64,000 nucleotides of DNA from Pseudomonadota bacterium (lineage in GTDB: Bacteria > Pseudomonadota > Gammaproteobacteria > Burkholderiales > Rhodocyclaceae), in assembly GCA_018241725.1 (NCBI GenBank), contig JAFEDI010000046.1, positions 123,452-187,451 of the forward strand, written 5' to 3'. How positions within the stretch are numbered: the first letter of the stretch is position 1; the number at the start of each line of letters is the position of its first letter. A program made the position numbers and the translations under genes. The notes below the pieces were generated by a model. It saw only the letters and a list, made by a program, of their open reading frames with translations, did not search any database and was not told the DNA's origin. Positions 37,835-47,401 of the stretch are shown here, in pieces.

Positions 37835-40762
37835 TCACCCCTGCGCCAGCAGCGCCGCCTCGTCGACCTCGTCAATGCACTCCGGCTGCATGAAGCGCAG
37901 CGCGTAGTCCCGATACACCCCCGCCTGCACGAACAGCGCGAACAGCTCGGCATCGATGTGCGCCGCATCGCGCATGCGCGCCATGATCGCCATTGCCTCC
38001 GACAGGCGCTTGCCGCGCTTGTAGGGGCGGTCCACCGCGGTCAGCGCCTCGAAAATGTCGGCGATCGCGATCATCCGCGCCACCGGGCTCATCTCGTCGC
38101 GGCGCAGGCCGCGCGGGTAACCGGTGCCGTCCATTTTTTCGTGGTGCCCGCCGGCAAGCTCCGGCACCGCCTTCAGATGCCGCGGGAAAGGCAGCGCGGC
38201 GAGCATGCGGATGGTCTGCACGATGTGCTCGTTGATCTTGTAACGGTCCTCGTCGGTAAGGGTTCCCCGCGCCACCGACAGGTTGACCAGTTCCCCACGG
38301 TTGTAGAGCAGCTCCGGCACCGCCATACGGAAGCCCCACGGGTTGTCCGCTGCAATGCGCTCCTCCGGCCGGCGCTCGATACGGTGCTCGGGCTTATCGG
38401 CGAGCAGCGCCTCCCGCACTGGCAGTGGTGTGGCCGGCTTGCGGCGCCGCTCGTCCTCGGAGACGCCGAGCCGGTCGTCGAGGGTCCGCAGCCAGGTCCG
38501 CCCGGCGATCTGGCGCAGGCGCTCGACGCGCTCCGGCGCCATCGCCTCGCCACCCTCATTGCACGACGCCACGAAGGCGAACTCCTCGTCGAGCCGGGCC
38601 CACTCTTCGGCCAGCCGGGCCCGGGCTTCGACGGCATCCGCCCCGTCGGCGATGGCCCGCCAGCAGGCGACCTCCGCATCGCGCTTGAGCACCTCGAAAC
38701 GCATTCGCACCTCGTGGATGCGGTCGTAGATCGTCTCCAGCTTGGTAGCCTTGTCCACCACGTATTCCGGTGTAGTCACTTTGCCGCAATCGTGCAGCCA
38801 GGCCGCGATGTGCACCGCCTCCCACTCCTCGTCGTTGAGGCTGAAATCGCGGTACGGCCCGTCGGTCGCCGCGCAGGCCGCCCGCGCCAACATCTTCGAC
38901 AGCACCGGCACCCGCGCGCAGTGGCCGCCGGTGTAGGGGCTCTTGGCGTCGATCGCACCAGCCAGCAGGCGGACGAAGGATTCGAACATCTGCTTCTGGG
39001 CGTGGATCAGGCCCCGTGTTTCGACGGACACCGCCGCCGAGCCGGACAGCGCCTCCACGAAATGCACCAGCTCCGGGTCCGGCGCCTGCCGGAACCACAG
39101 CACCAGCAAACCCAGGCGCTGCTGCTTGCGGTCGAGCAGCGGCACCGCCAGATAGGCCAGCGTGTGCTCGCCGATGACCTCGCACAGACCGGTGCAACTA
39201 CGTCCTGCGCCATGCCCGGAGCGTAGTTCGCCGACCGCGGAGCGGGCCCCCTGGGCCACCAGCGCGGCCATCACCTCCCCCGGCGGCGCAAAGGGCATTG
39301 GCAGGCTGTTGCCGTCGGCGCCGCGCAAGGCCACCGCGTCCAGGCCGTCACTTCCGTCACCGTCCCGCGCCAGGTAGAGCACTCCGGCCCGTGCGCCAAC
39401 CACCGCCAACGTCTCGTCCACCAGGCGCGGCAGCAGACGATCGAAGTCGGCCTCTTCGGCGATCAGCGAAGCGATGTCGAGGAAGCGCCGCACCGCCCCC
39501 TTCATCGCGCCCAGGTCCGCCGCCAGATCGTCCACCTCGCGCACCACGGAGCGGGTCTTCACCGCACCGGCAAAGTCGAAACGCCGGATCGCCGCCGTCT
39601 CCCCGGCCAGTTCGCGGATCGGCCGCGCCACCAGTCGGGCCGTCCAGTAGGTCAGCGGCAAGGCCAGCAGCACGACGATCAAGGTCGCCACGATGGAGCT
39701 ATCGCGAATGGCGCGCGCTTCAACCAACAACTCTTCGTCGGGGATCGCCACGCCGAGATAAATCGGTCGCCCACCCTGCATGGAAAGGCGCGCCACCGCC
39801 CCGTGCCAACTGCGCCCGCCCGACTCGAAGGCGGTCAACGGCATCTCGCCAGCCCCGTCGAGCGCCGGCAAGCGGGCTGCCAGTCCAGCCAACCCGCCGC
39901 CGTCCAACGCCGACAGCAGCGGCCGCTCGACCGTGCCGCCGACCGCACGGGGCTGCCAGCCCGGCTCCGAGTAAGCGATGACCCGCTTGTCCTCATCAAA
40001 CAGCACCAGATGGGAGCCCGGCGTAATGCGCTGGCGGCGCAGCGTGTCGTCCAATGTGGCCAGGCGGATGTCGGCCCCCACCACCACGCGGCCGGACTCG
40101 GCGCGGCGGGCCAGCGTCATACCCAGCTTGCCGGTCGCCGCGAACAAGTAAGGCGCGGTCAGTATCGAGTCGCGGCTGTCCATGGCCTGCGTGAACCAAC
40201 TGCGCCGGCGCGGATCGTAATTGCGCGGATATTCGGGGCGCTCCCGCAACTTCAGCTCGGCCAGTCGATTGTCGAGAAAGATGAAGCGGCCGTCCTGTCC
40301 GGCGATGCTCTGGATCACATAAGCGGCCTCCGGAGGTGCGCCGAGCTGGCGCCGGTCCTCGTCGCTGGTGAAGCGCATCAACAGGAAGAAATCACCCGTC
40401 GCGTAGCCGACATAGAAGGCACTCACCGATGGCGTGGCCAGCAGCGCTTCCTGCAGGACAGCCAGGCTCTCGCGCCGCCCGGCCAAGGTGCCGGCCCGCA
40501 CCAGCGGCTGCAGTGCCAGCAGGCGCAGGCTGGCGTTGACGGGCTGCAGCAGACTCTCCGTATCCCCCACCGTCTGCTGCGAGATACGCCCCAGCAGATC
40601 GCCGGCAGCCCGCTCGAGCATCTGCGCGCTACGCGTGTAGGACAGCCAGGCGATGCTGCCGCCGGCGAGCAGCACCAGCACGAAGAACAGCGTCGAAATA
40701 TGGATGTGCAGCGGCCAGCGGAAATGACGTGCCGGCCTGGAGGGTGAGGTTTCGGCCGCCAT
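37835..40762 (-). CDS. Membrane HD-GYP phosphodiesterase with Cache, HAMP and GAF
   Basis: Large signalling protein of 975 residues, predicted to hydrolyse cyclic di-GMP. Order: membrane span (about 18-41), periplasmic dCache sensor (about 42-345, with RSWFTQAMDSRDSILTAPY), second span (about 350-375), HAMP, GAF (about 430-570), then HD-GYP. The HD part has AAWLHDCGK (about 648-656) and the GYP part GGHHEKMDGTGYPRGL (about 873-888). The residues between them exceed the usual spacing by over 100. No other signalling domain is seen. It is downstream of the AraC gene by 18 bases, so possibly co-transcribed. Confidence 0.92.
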   Translation of the reverse strand: MAAETSPSRPARHFRWPLHIHISTLFFVLVLLAGGSIAWLSYTRSAQMLERAAGDLLGRISQQTVGDTESLLQPVNASLRLLALQPLVRAGTLAGRRESLAVLQEALLATPSVSAFYVGYATGDFFLLMRFTSDEDRRQLGAPPEAAYVIQSIAGQDGRFIFLDNRLAELKLRERPEYPRNYDPRRRSWFTQAMDSRDSILTAPYLFAATGKLGMTLARRAESGRVVVGADIRLATLDDTLRRQRITPGSHLVLFDEDKRVIAYSEPGWQPRAVGGTVERPLLSALDGGGLAGLAARLPALDGAGEMPLTAFESGGRSWHGAVARLSMQGGRPIYLGVAIPDEELLVEARAIRDSSIVATLIVVLLALPLTYWTARLVARPIRELAGETAAIRRFDFAGAVKTRSVVREVDDLAADLGAMKGAVRRFLDIASLIAEEADFDRLLPRLVDETLAVVGARAGVLYLARDGDGSDGLDAVALRGADGNSLPMPFAPPGEVMAALVAQGARSAVGELRSGHGAGRSCTGLCEVIGEHTLAYLAVPLLDRKQQRLGLLVLWFRQAPDPELVHFVEALSGSAAVSVETRGLIHAQKQMFESFVRLLAGAIDAKSPYTGGHCARVPVLSKMLARAACAATDGPYRDFSLNDEEWEAVHIAAWLHDCGKVTTPEYVVDKATKLETIYDRIHEVRMRFEVLKRDAEVACWRAIADGADAVEARARLAEEWARLDEEFAFVASCNEGGEAMAPERVERLRQIAGRTWLRTLDDRLGVSEDERRRKPATPLPVREALLADKPEHRIERRPEERIAADNPWGFRMAVPELLYNRGELVNLSVARGTLTDEDRYKINEHIVQTIRMLAALPFPRHLKAVPELAGGHHEKMDGTGYPRGLRRDEMSPVARMIAIADIFEALTAVDRPYKRGKRLSEAMAIMARMRDAAHIDAELFALFVQAGVYRDYALRFMQPECIDEVDEAALLAQG

Positions 40763-40780
40763 CGGGATGCTCCCTTTCCG

Positions 40781-41803
40781 CTAGTGTCCGGCGAGGGCGC
40801 GCCGGTATTCGCCCGGCCGCGCGCCGGTCCATTTCTTGAACGCCCGGTGAAACGCACTGGCCTCGGCGAAGCCCAGCTCCAGCGCGATGTCGAGCACCGA
40901 CTTGTCCGAATGGCTGAGCTGGCTGATCGCCAGGTCGAGGCGCAGATCGTCCTTGATCGACTGGTAGGACTGCCCTTCATCCAGCAAGTGCCGGCGCAGC
41001 GTGGACACCGAGAAATGCAGCTGCTGGGCCAGGGTCTCGAAATCCGGCCACGCGTCCGGCGGCATCCGCCGCAGGCGGCGCCGGATGCGTGCCACCAGCC
41101 CTTCGCTGTTGCGGTACTTGACCAGGAAGTTGGCCGGCGCGCTGCGCAGGAACAGCTTCATCGTGCGCTCGTTCTGCACGTTGGGCATGTCGAGGAATTC
41201 GGCCGGGAAGACGATCTCGGTGCGCACACCACCGAAACCCAGGTCTGGTGAGAACAGTACCCGCCACTCGGCGCTGAAATCAGGCTCGTCACAACGGAAG
41301 CGCGCGTGGCCCAGCGGAATGCGCCGCCCGATCAACCAGCAGGCCAGGCCATGCAGGATGATCAGGAAGGTGCCGTAGGCGAAGGCCCGCCGCGGCTCGG
41401 CCTGGCGGTCGACGATCTCGACGCGGGCCGTCTCGCCGTCGCGGACGAGCACGCCCTCCAGGTCGTCGAGGAGCAGCCGGAAGAAGCGCAGCGCCCGGCG
41501 CAGCGCCCGTTCCAGCGTGTCGCAGTGGATCACGCTATGGCACAGCAGCGTGAAGCTACCGGCCTTCATGCGGTGGGAGTCCATGCCGAAGAACTCGTCG
41601 TCCAACGCCTGGGCGATGAGATGCCACAACACCGCGAAGTGCTCCGACGACACCCGCGCCTGGGGCGCGTTGAGGAGCTCTGGCGAGATGCCGGCCTGGT
41701 TCAGCAGCGCATCCGCGTCAAAACCGCGGGCGCGAACTTCCACCAGCGCTTCATGGACGAAGCCGATGGAGATCGTGCCCTTGTCGGACGTGGGTTCGCT
41801 CAT
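40781..41803 (-). CDS. AraC-family transcriptional regulator
   Basis: DNA-binding regulator of 340 residues from the ATG at 41803; an upstream extension to 41974 lacks family similarity. The N-terminal part is an arabinose-binding-like domain of the OruR/ArgR-type AraC group (FDADALLNQAGISPELLNAPQ), and the C-terminal HTH has LHFSVSTLRRHLLDEGQSYQ and ALELGFAEASAFHRAFKKWTGARPGEYR. It is divergent from the beta-oxidation operon and probably controls it. Members of this group often sense fatty-acid or amino-acid derived effectors. Confidence 0.92.
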   Translation of the reverse strand: MSEPTSDKGTISIGFVHEALVEVRARGFDADALLNQAGISPELLNAPQARVSSEHFAVLWHLIAQALDDEFFGMDSHRMKAGSFTLLCHSVIHCDTLERALRRALRFFRLLLDDLEGVLVRDGETARVEIVDRQAEPRRAFAYGTFLIILHGLACWLIGRRIPLGHARFRCDEPDFSAEWRVLFSPDLGFGGVRTEIVFPAEFLDMPNVQNERTMKLFLRSAPANFLVKYRNSEGLVARIRRRLRRMPPDAWPDFETLAQQLHFSVSTLRRHLLDEGQSYQSIKDDLRLDLAISQLSHSDKSVLDIALELGFAEASAFHRAFKKWTGARPGEYRRALAGH

Positions 41804-41922
41804 GGAAGTCCAGCCGGAAACAGGAACAGGGAAAGGGTTCGGGACGCTGGCCGGGAAGCGCGCCCCCGACGGGCTGCCGAAACCACGCCTTGCCGCGCCA
41901 CACGGGGCTTTGCGCCCCTTCG

Positions 41923-41987
41923 ATGTGGCAAATTCTATCATCCACATTGAGCGTTTTAGGCATGGAGCCCGCAAGCGCTTGTGCCTA
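41923..41987. promoter_or_regulatory. Dyad cluster in the AraC/SDR intergenic region
   Basis: Three symmetric elements lie close together: ATGTGG-N13-CCACAT (41923-41947), TAGGCA-N19-TGCCTA (41957-41987) and the 10-base palindrome CAAGCGCTTG (41972-41981). They are placed between the divergent AraC gene and the operon, as expected for operators, but which protein binds is unknown. Confidence 0.4.
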
Positions 41988-42053
41988 GACTGCGCCCCAC
42001 ATCATGCCCGCCCCGGCGGGTCATTCAGCCGACAGCAACGAGGAGAGAGATAG

Positions 42054-42818
42054 ATGGAAATCCAGAACAACGTATTCGTGGTGACCGGTGGCGGCTCGGG
42101 CCTGGGTGCCGCGACTGCGCAAATGATCGTCGCCAAGGGCGGCAAGGTCGTGCTGGCCGATGTGAACAAGGAAGCCGGCGAAGCCAAGGCCCGCGAACTG
42201 GGCGCCAACGCCCGCTTCGTCGCCACCGACGTGACCGGTGAGGACAGCGCCAAGGCTGCCTTCGCCGCGGCCGTCGAGCTGGGCACCCTGCGCGGCCTGG
42301 TGAACTGTGCCGGCATCGCCCCGGCCGAGAAGGTCGTCGGCAAGGAAGGCGCCCACAAGCTGGAGTCCTTCGCCCGCACCATCAACATCAACCTGATCGG
42401 CACCTTCAACATGACCCGCCTGGCTGCGGAGATCATGAGCAAGAACGAACCCAACGCCGGCGGCGAGCGCGGCGTGATCGTCAGCACCGCCTCGGTGGCC
42501 GCTTTCGACGGCCAGCTCGGCCAGGCCGCCTACGCCGCGTCCAAGGGCGGCGTGGTCGCCATGACGCTGCCGATCGCCCGAGAACTGTCCCGCACCGGCA
42601 TCCGCGTGATGACCATCGCCCCCGGCATCATGGAAACCCCGATGCTGCTCGGCATGCCCGCCGAAGTGCAGGAAGCCCTCGGCAAGATGGTTCCCTTCCC
42701 CTCCCGCATGGGCAAGCCGGCCGAGTACGCCGCGCTGGTGGAACACATCTTCAGCAACAGCTACCTGAACGGCGAAGTCATCCGCCTCGACGGCGCCATC
42801 CGCATGGCCGCCAAGTAA
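42054..42818 (+). CDS. SDR 3-hydroxyacyl-CoA dehydrogenase (HSD17B10-like)
   Basis: NAD-dependent short-chain dehydrogenase of 254 residues, first gene of a beta-oxidation operon. Motifs are TGGGSGLG (11-18), NCAGIAPA (about 83-90), the catalytic YAASK with a preceding STASVAAF serine, and the cofactor-site IMETPM. It closely follows the type-2 3-hydroxyacyl-CoA dehydrogenase pattern (mammalian HSD17B10), which oxidises 3-hydroxyacyl-CoA, including 2-methyl-3-hydroxybutyryl-CoA. GAGGAGAGAG precedes the ATG. The substrate assignment is by family and context. Confidence 0.9.
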   Translation: MEIQNNVFVVTGGGSGLGAATAQMIVAKGGKVVLADVNKEAGEAKARELGANARFVATDVTGEDSAKAAFAAAVELGTLRGLVNCAGIAPAEKVVGKEGAHKLESFARTININLIGTFNMTRLAAEIMSKNEPNAGGERGVIVSTASVAAFDGQLGQAAYAASKGGVVAMTLPIARELSRTGIRVMTIAPGIMETPMLLGMPAEVQEALGKMVPFPSRMGKPAEYAALVEHIFSNSYLNGEVIRLDGAIRMAAK

Positions 42819-42855
42819 GCCCCTCCCTCACCGAATTCGCGAAAGGCCACACACC

Positions 42856-44043
42856 ATGAGCACCAACGATCCGATCGTCATCGTCTCCGCCGCCCGCACC
42901 CCGATGGGCGGTTTCCAGGGCGACTTCGCCAGCCTCACCGCCGCCCAGCTGGGCGGCGCGGCCATCAAGGCCGCCGTCGAACGCGCCGGCATCTCCGCCG
43001 AAGCCGTCGAAGAAGTGATCTTCGGCTGCGTGCTGCCCGCCGGCCAGGGCCAGGCCCCGGCCCGCCAGGCCGCCCTCGGCGCCGGCTTGCCGCTGTCCGC
43101 CGGCTGTACCACCGTCAACAAGATGTGCGGCTCCGGCATGAAGGCCACCATGCTCGCCCACGACCTGCTGCTGGCCGGCACCAACGAGGTGATGATCGCC
43201 GGCGGCATGGAGTCCATGACCAACGCCCCCTACCTGCTGCCCAAGGCCCGCGGCGGCTACCGCCTCGGCCACGGCCAGGTCATGGACCACATGTTCCTGG
43301 ACGGCCTTGAAGATGCCTACGAGAAGGGCCGCCTGATGGGCACCTTCGCCGAGGACTGTGCCGGCAACTACGGCTTCACCCGTGAAACGCAGGATGCCTA
43401 CGCCATCGCGTCGACGACCCGGGCCCAGGCCGCCATCAAGGACGGCTCCTTCGAGTGGGAAATCACCCCCGTCACCGTCGCCGGCCGCAAGGGCGACGTG
43501 ACCATCACCAGCGACGAGCAGCCGCCGAAGGCCAACATCGACAAGATCCCCAGCCTGAAGCCGGCCTTCCGCAAGGACGGCACCGTGACCCCGGCCAACT
43601 CCAGCTCCATCTCCGACGGCGCCGCCGCGCTGGTCCTGATGCGCGCCTCAACCGCCGCCGCCAAAGGCCTCCAGCCGATCGCCAGGATCGTCGGTCACAG
43701 CACCCACGCCCACCAGCCCAGCCTGTTCGCCACCGCCCCGGTCGGCGCCATGCAGAAACTGCTCGCCAAGACCGGCTGGACCACCGCAGATGTGGACCTG
43801 TGGGAGATCAACGAAGCCTTCGCCGTCGTCACCATGGCAGCCATCCATGATCTGAAGCTGGACCACGCCAAGGTCAACATCCATGGCGGTGCCTGCGCCC
43901 TCGGCCACCCGATCGGCGCATCCGGCGCCCGCATCATCGCCACCCTCCTCGGCGCCCTCAAGAAGACCGGCGGCAAGCGCGGCATCGCCAGCCTGTGCAT
44001 CGGCGGCGGCGAAGCAACCGCCCTGGCCGTCGAGATGCTGTAA
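42856..44043 (+). CDS. Acetyl-CoA C-acyltransferase (thiolase)
   Basis: Thiolase of 395 residues that cleaves 3-ketoacyl-CoA with CoA. Catalytic Cys91 lies in NKMCGSGMKA, and the C-terminal blocks NIHGGACALGHPIGASGAR and CIGGGEATA carry the His and second Cys. It is 37 bases after the dehydrogenase and before the acyl-CoA dehydrogenase, giving the last step of the cycle encoded by the operon. Degradative and biosynthetic (acetoacetyl-CoA) thiolases are hard to separate by sequence; the context favours degradation. Confidence 0.95.
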   Translation: MSTNDPIVIVSAARTPMGGFQGDFASLTAAQLGGAAIKAAVERAGISAEAVEEVIFGCVLPAGQGQAPARQAALGAGLPLSAGCTTVNKMCGSGMKATMLAHDLLLAGTNEVMIAGGMESMTNAPYLLPKARGGYRLGHGQVMDHMFLDGLEDAYEKGRLMGTFAEDCAGNYGFTRETQDAYAIASTTRAQAAIKDGSFEWEITPVTVAGRKGDVTITSDEQPPKANIDKIPSLKPAFRKDGTVTPANSSSISDGAAALVLMRASTAAAKGLQPIARIVGHSTHAHQPSLFATAPVGAMQKLLAKTGWTTADVDLWEINEAFAVVTMAAIHDLKLDHAKVNIHGGACALGHPIGASGARIIATLLGALKKTGGKRGIASLCIGGGEATALAVEML

Positions 44044-44059
44044 GGAAAGGACACACACG

Positions 44060-45196
44060 ATGATCCTCACCCAAGAACAGGAAATGATCCGCGACTCCAT
44101 GCGTGCCTTTGCGCAGGAGCGCCTCGCCCCCTTCGCCGCCGAATGGGACAAGAGCCACACCTTCCCCGCCCAGGCCCTCAAGGAACTCGGCGAACTCGGC
44201 GCACTGGGCATGGTGGTGCCCGAGGAATGGGGCGGCGCCGGCATGGACTACATGAGCCTGGTGCTGACGCTCGAGGAGATCGCCGCTGGCGACGGCGCCA
44301 CCTCGACCATCGTGTCGGTGCAGAACTCCCTGGCCTGTGGCATCACGCAGAAGTACGGCACCGATGCACAAAAGGAAGAATGGCTGAAGCCCCTCGCCCG
44401 CGGCGAGAAGCTCGGCTGCTTCTGCCTCACCGAGCCCCACACCGGCTCCGACGCGGCGGCCATCACCACCCGCGCCGACCGTGACGGCGACCACTTCGTG
44501 CTGAACGGCGTCAAGCAGTTCATCACCACCGGCAAGCACGCCCAGATGGCCATCGTCTTCGCCGTCACCGACAAGGCTGCCGGCAAGAAGGGCATCTCCT
44601 GCTTCCTGGTGCCGACCGCCACGCCCGGCTTCATCGTCGGACGCACCGAAGAGAAGATGGGCCAGCACGCCTCCGACACCGTACAGATCATCCTCGAGAA
44701 CTGCCGCGTGCCGGCCAGCGCCCTGCTCGGCAAGGAAGGCGAAGGCTACAAGATCGCCCTCTCCAACCTGGAAGCCGGCCGCATCGGCATCGCCGCCCAG
44801 AGCATCGGCATGGCCCGTGCCGCCTTCGAAGCCGCCGTACGCTACGCCAAGGAACGCGTGACCTTCGGCGTGCCGATCATCGAGCACCAGGCAGTCAACT
44901 TCAAGCTGGCCGACATGAACACCCTGCTCGACGCCGCCCGCCTGATGGTGTGGCGTGCAGCCCAGTTGAAGGACGCCGGCAAGCCCTGCCTGAAGGAAGC
45001 CTCGATGGCCAAGATGTTCGCCTCCGAAGCCGCCGAGAAGATCGCCTCCGACGCCATCCAGATCCACGGCGGCGTCGGCTACACCAGCGACTTCCCGGTC
45101 GAGCGCATCTACCGCGACGTGCGCATCTGCCAGATCTACGAAGGCGCCAACGACATCCAGCGTCTGGTCATCGGCCGTTCCATCGCCGCCGAATAA
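44060..45196 (+). CDS. Acyl-CoA dehydrogenase
   Basis: FAD enzyme that introduces the alpha-beta double bond into acyl-CoA. The ATG at 44060 gives 378 residues; longer frames from 43883 overlap the thiolase. Signatures are CFCLTEPHTGSDAAAI (about 115-130), GVKQFITTG, and the catalytic Glu361 in IYEGANDIQRLVIGR, the position used by short- and branched-chain dehydrogenases. GGAAAGG precedes the start. Electrons would go to ETF. Within this operon it supplies step one. Confidence 0.95.
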   Translation: MILTQEQEMIRDSMRAFAQERLAPFAAEWDKSHTFPAQALKELGELGALGMVVPEEWGGAGMDYMSLVLTLEEIAAGDGATSTIVSVQNSLACGITQKYGTDAQKEEWLKPLARGEKLGCFCLTEPHTGSDAAAITTRADRDGDHFVLNGVKQFITTGKHAQMAIVFAVTDKAAGKKGISCFLVPTATPGFIVGRTEEKMGQHASDTVQIILENCRVPASALLGKEGEGYKIALSNLEAGRIGIAAQSIGMARAAFEAAVRYAKERVTFGVPIIEHQAVNFKLADMNTLLDAARLMVWRAAQLKDAGKPCLKEASMAKMFASEAAEKIASDAIQIHGGVGYTSDFPVERIYRDVRICQIYEGANDIQRLVIGRSIAAE

Positions 45197-45359
45197 AGCC
45201 AGGTCTTAACCCTCGACGGCCCCCGATCTCGTGCGGCCGGATCGCTCCCGTACTCGATTACGGCTGCGCTCCGCCTCCCGATCTCGGGGGCCGCGTTGCG
45301 ATTGCTGCGCACCGTCATGCGCATGCCTGCACAAGACCCCCATCAGGAAGGAGACAAGC

Positions 45360-46505
45360 GTGGGACCTCTCCACGGTGTGAAAGTGGTGGAATTCGCCGC
45401 CCTCGGCCCGGCCCCAATGGGCGCCATGATCCTGGCCGACCTGGGCGCCGAGGTGGTGCGCATCGAGCGCAAGCCACCCCCCAATGCCAAGCCCGGCTTC
45501 GAGATCTTCGATCCGCAGCGGGACATCCTCAACCGCAGCCGCCGCGTCGTGCGCCTCGACCTCAAGAAGGCCGAGGGCCTGGACGCCGCGCGGCGCCTCG
45601 TCGCCGGCGCCGACATCCTGATCGAAGGCTTCCGCCCCGGCGTGATGGAGCGCCTCGGCCTCGGCCCCACCGAGAGCCTGGCCGCCAATCCGCGCCTCGT
45701 CTATGGGCGCATGACCGGCTGGGGCCAATACGGACCCCTGTCCCAGAGCGCCGGCCACGACATCAACTACCTGTCCCTGTCCGGTGCGCTGCATGCGATT
45801 GGCGAAGCTGGCGGCAAGCCGGTGGTGCCGCTGAACCTGGTGGCTGATTGCGGTGGCGGCGCGATGTTGCTGGTGGTTGGCGTGCTCGCCGCCTTGACCG
45901 AAGCGCGCAGCTCCGGCCACGGCCAGGTGGTGGATGCGGCGATGACCGACGGCTCGGCACTGCTGATGAGCATGATGTACACGCTGAAGGCCATGGGCCA
46001 GTGGTCGCAACAGCGCGGCACCAACCTGCTCGACGGCGGCGCGCCCTTCTACGACACCTACCGCTGCGCCGACGGCAAGTACATTTCCATCGGCCCCATC
46101 GAGCCCCAGTTCTACGCGCTGTTCCTGCACAAGGCCGGTATCGACGATCCGGACTTCAGCCAACAATGGGAACGCAGCCGCTGGCCGGAACTCAAGACCC
46201 GCCTCGCCGCCCATCTGGCCACCCGCAGCCGCGATGCCTGGTGCGCCCTGCTGGAAGGCAGCGATGCCTGCGTGGCGCCCGTCCTGGACATGGACGAAGC
46301 GCCCGAACACCCGCACAATCGGGCTCGCGGCACTTTCATCGAGGTCGGCGGCGTCGTGCAGCCGGCCCCGGCCCCACGCTTCAGCCGCAGCATTCCCGCA
46401 CAGCCCCGTCCGCCGGTCGTCGATGGCGCCGGCGAAGACGTGCTCGCCGACTGGGGTTTCACTCCAGCGGAGATCGATGGGCTGCGCAGCGCCGGGGCAC
46501 TCTAA
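45360..46505 (+). CDS. Alpha-methylacyl-CoA racemase
   Basis: Class III CoA-transferase fold enzyme that interconverts R and S 2-methylacyl-CoA. A GTG at 45360 with AGGAAGGAGA just upstream gives 381 residues. Catalytic residues are visible at H133 (AGHDINY), D163 (LVADCGGG) and E248 (GPIEPQFY), spaced as in the Mycobacterium tuberculosis enzyme MCR (126, 156, 241). [19 protein letters not shown] is also typical. It would let the dehydrogenase act on both epimers of a methyl-branched acid. It starts 163 bases after the dehydrogenase. Confidence 0.93.
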   Translation: MGPLHGVKVVEFAALGPAPMGAMILADLGAEVVRIERKPPPNAKPGFEIFDPQRDILNRSRRVVRLDLKKAEGLDAARRLVAGADILIEGFRPGVMERLGLGPTESLAANPRLVYGRMTGWGQYGPLSQSAGHDINYLSLSGALHAIGEAGGKPVVPLNLVADCGGGAMLLVVGVLAALTEARSSGHGQVVDAAMTDGSALLMSMMYTLKAMGQWSQQRGTNLLDGGAPFYDTYRCADGKYISIGPIEPQFYALFLHKAGIDDPDFSQQWERSRWPELKTRLAAHLATRSRDAWCALLEGSDACVAPVLDMDEAPEHPHNRARGTFIEVGGVVQPAPAPRFSRSIPAQPRPPVVDGAGEDVLADWGFTPAEIDGLRSAGAL

Positions 46506-46531
46506 TAAAACAGCGACAACAGGAGAAGCAA

Positions 46532-47308
46532 GTGGAATATCAGAACATTCTCGTCGAGACCCGTGGCAAGGTCGGCCTGATCACCCTCAACCGTCCGAAG
46601 GCCCTCAACGCCCTCAATGACGCGCTGGTGGACGAACTGGGCGTGGCCCTCAACGGCTTCGAAGCCGACGAGAACATCGGCTGTATCGTCATCACCGGCT
46701 CCGAAAAGGCCTTCGCGGCCGGCGCCGACATCACGATGATGGCCAACTTCAGCTACATGGACGCCTACAAGGGCGACTACATCACCCGCAACTGGGAACG
46801 CGTGAAGACCTGCCGCAAGCCGATCATCGCCGCGGTGGCCGGCTTCGCCCTCGGCGGCGGCTGCGAACTGGCGATGAGCTGCGACATGATCTTCGCTGCC
46901 GACACCGCCAAGTTCGGCCAGCCCGAAGTCAAGCTGGGCATCCTGCCGGGCGCCGGCGGCACCCAGCGCCTGCCCCGCGCCGTCGGCAAGGGCAAGGCCA
47001 TGGACCTGTGCCTGACCGCCCGCATGATGGACGCGGCCGAAGCCGAGAAGTCCGGCCTCGTCGCCCGCGTGATCCCCGCCGACCAACTGCTCGACGAGGC
47101 CCTCAAGGCCGCCGAGACCATCGCCGGCTACTCCCTGCCGGTGGTCATGATGATCAAGGAATCGGTGAACCGTTCCTTCGAGAGCAGCCTCAACGAAGGT
47201 CTGCTGTTCGAACGCCGCGTGTTCCATTCCGCCTTCGCGCTGGACGACCAGAAGGAAGGCATGGCCGCCTTCGTCGAGAAGCGCAAGCCGGAATTCAAGA
47301 ACCAGTAA
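46532..47308 (+). CDS. Enoyl-CoA hydratase
   Basis: Hydrates enoyl-CoA to 3-hydroxyacyl-CoA, step two of the cycle. A GTG start at 46532 with AGGAG upstream gives 258 residues. Both catalytic Glu are present, E112 in GGGCELAMS and E132 in GQPEVKLG, and the oxyanion-hole FAAGADI and PGAGGTQRL follow the crotonase pattern. It is 26 bases after the racemase and is the last gene before a strong terminator. Confidence 0.95.
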   Translation: MEYQNILVETRGKVGLITLNRPKALNALNDALVDELGVALNGFEADENIGCIVITGSEKAFAAGADITMMANFSYMDAYKGDYITRNWERVKTCRKPIIAAVAGFALGGGCELAMSCDMIFAADTAKFGQPEVKLGILPGAGGTQRLPRAVGKGKAMDLCLTARMMDAAEAEKSGLVARVIPADQLLDEALKAAETIAGYSLPVVMMIKESVNRSFESSLNEGLLFERRVFHSAFALDDQKEGMAAFVEKRKPEFKNQ

Positions 47309-47322
47309 GTCTTGCCCTGAGT

Positions 47323-47363
47323 GGGGGTTGGAAGGGGGCTGCGGCCCCCTTCCAACCCCCTTT
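47323..47363 (+). terminator. Terminator of the beta-oxidation operon
   Basis: A 17-bp perfect stem (47323-47339 with 47344-47360), loop TGCG and a following TTT, 14 bases after the enoyl-CoA hydratase stop. It may also serve the convergent gene that ends at 47402. Confidence 0.85.
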
Positions 47364-47401
47364 CTCATTGGCGCCTCCGGCTTCAAGGCCGGGCGGCCAC
47401 A

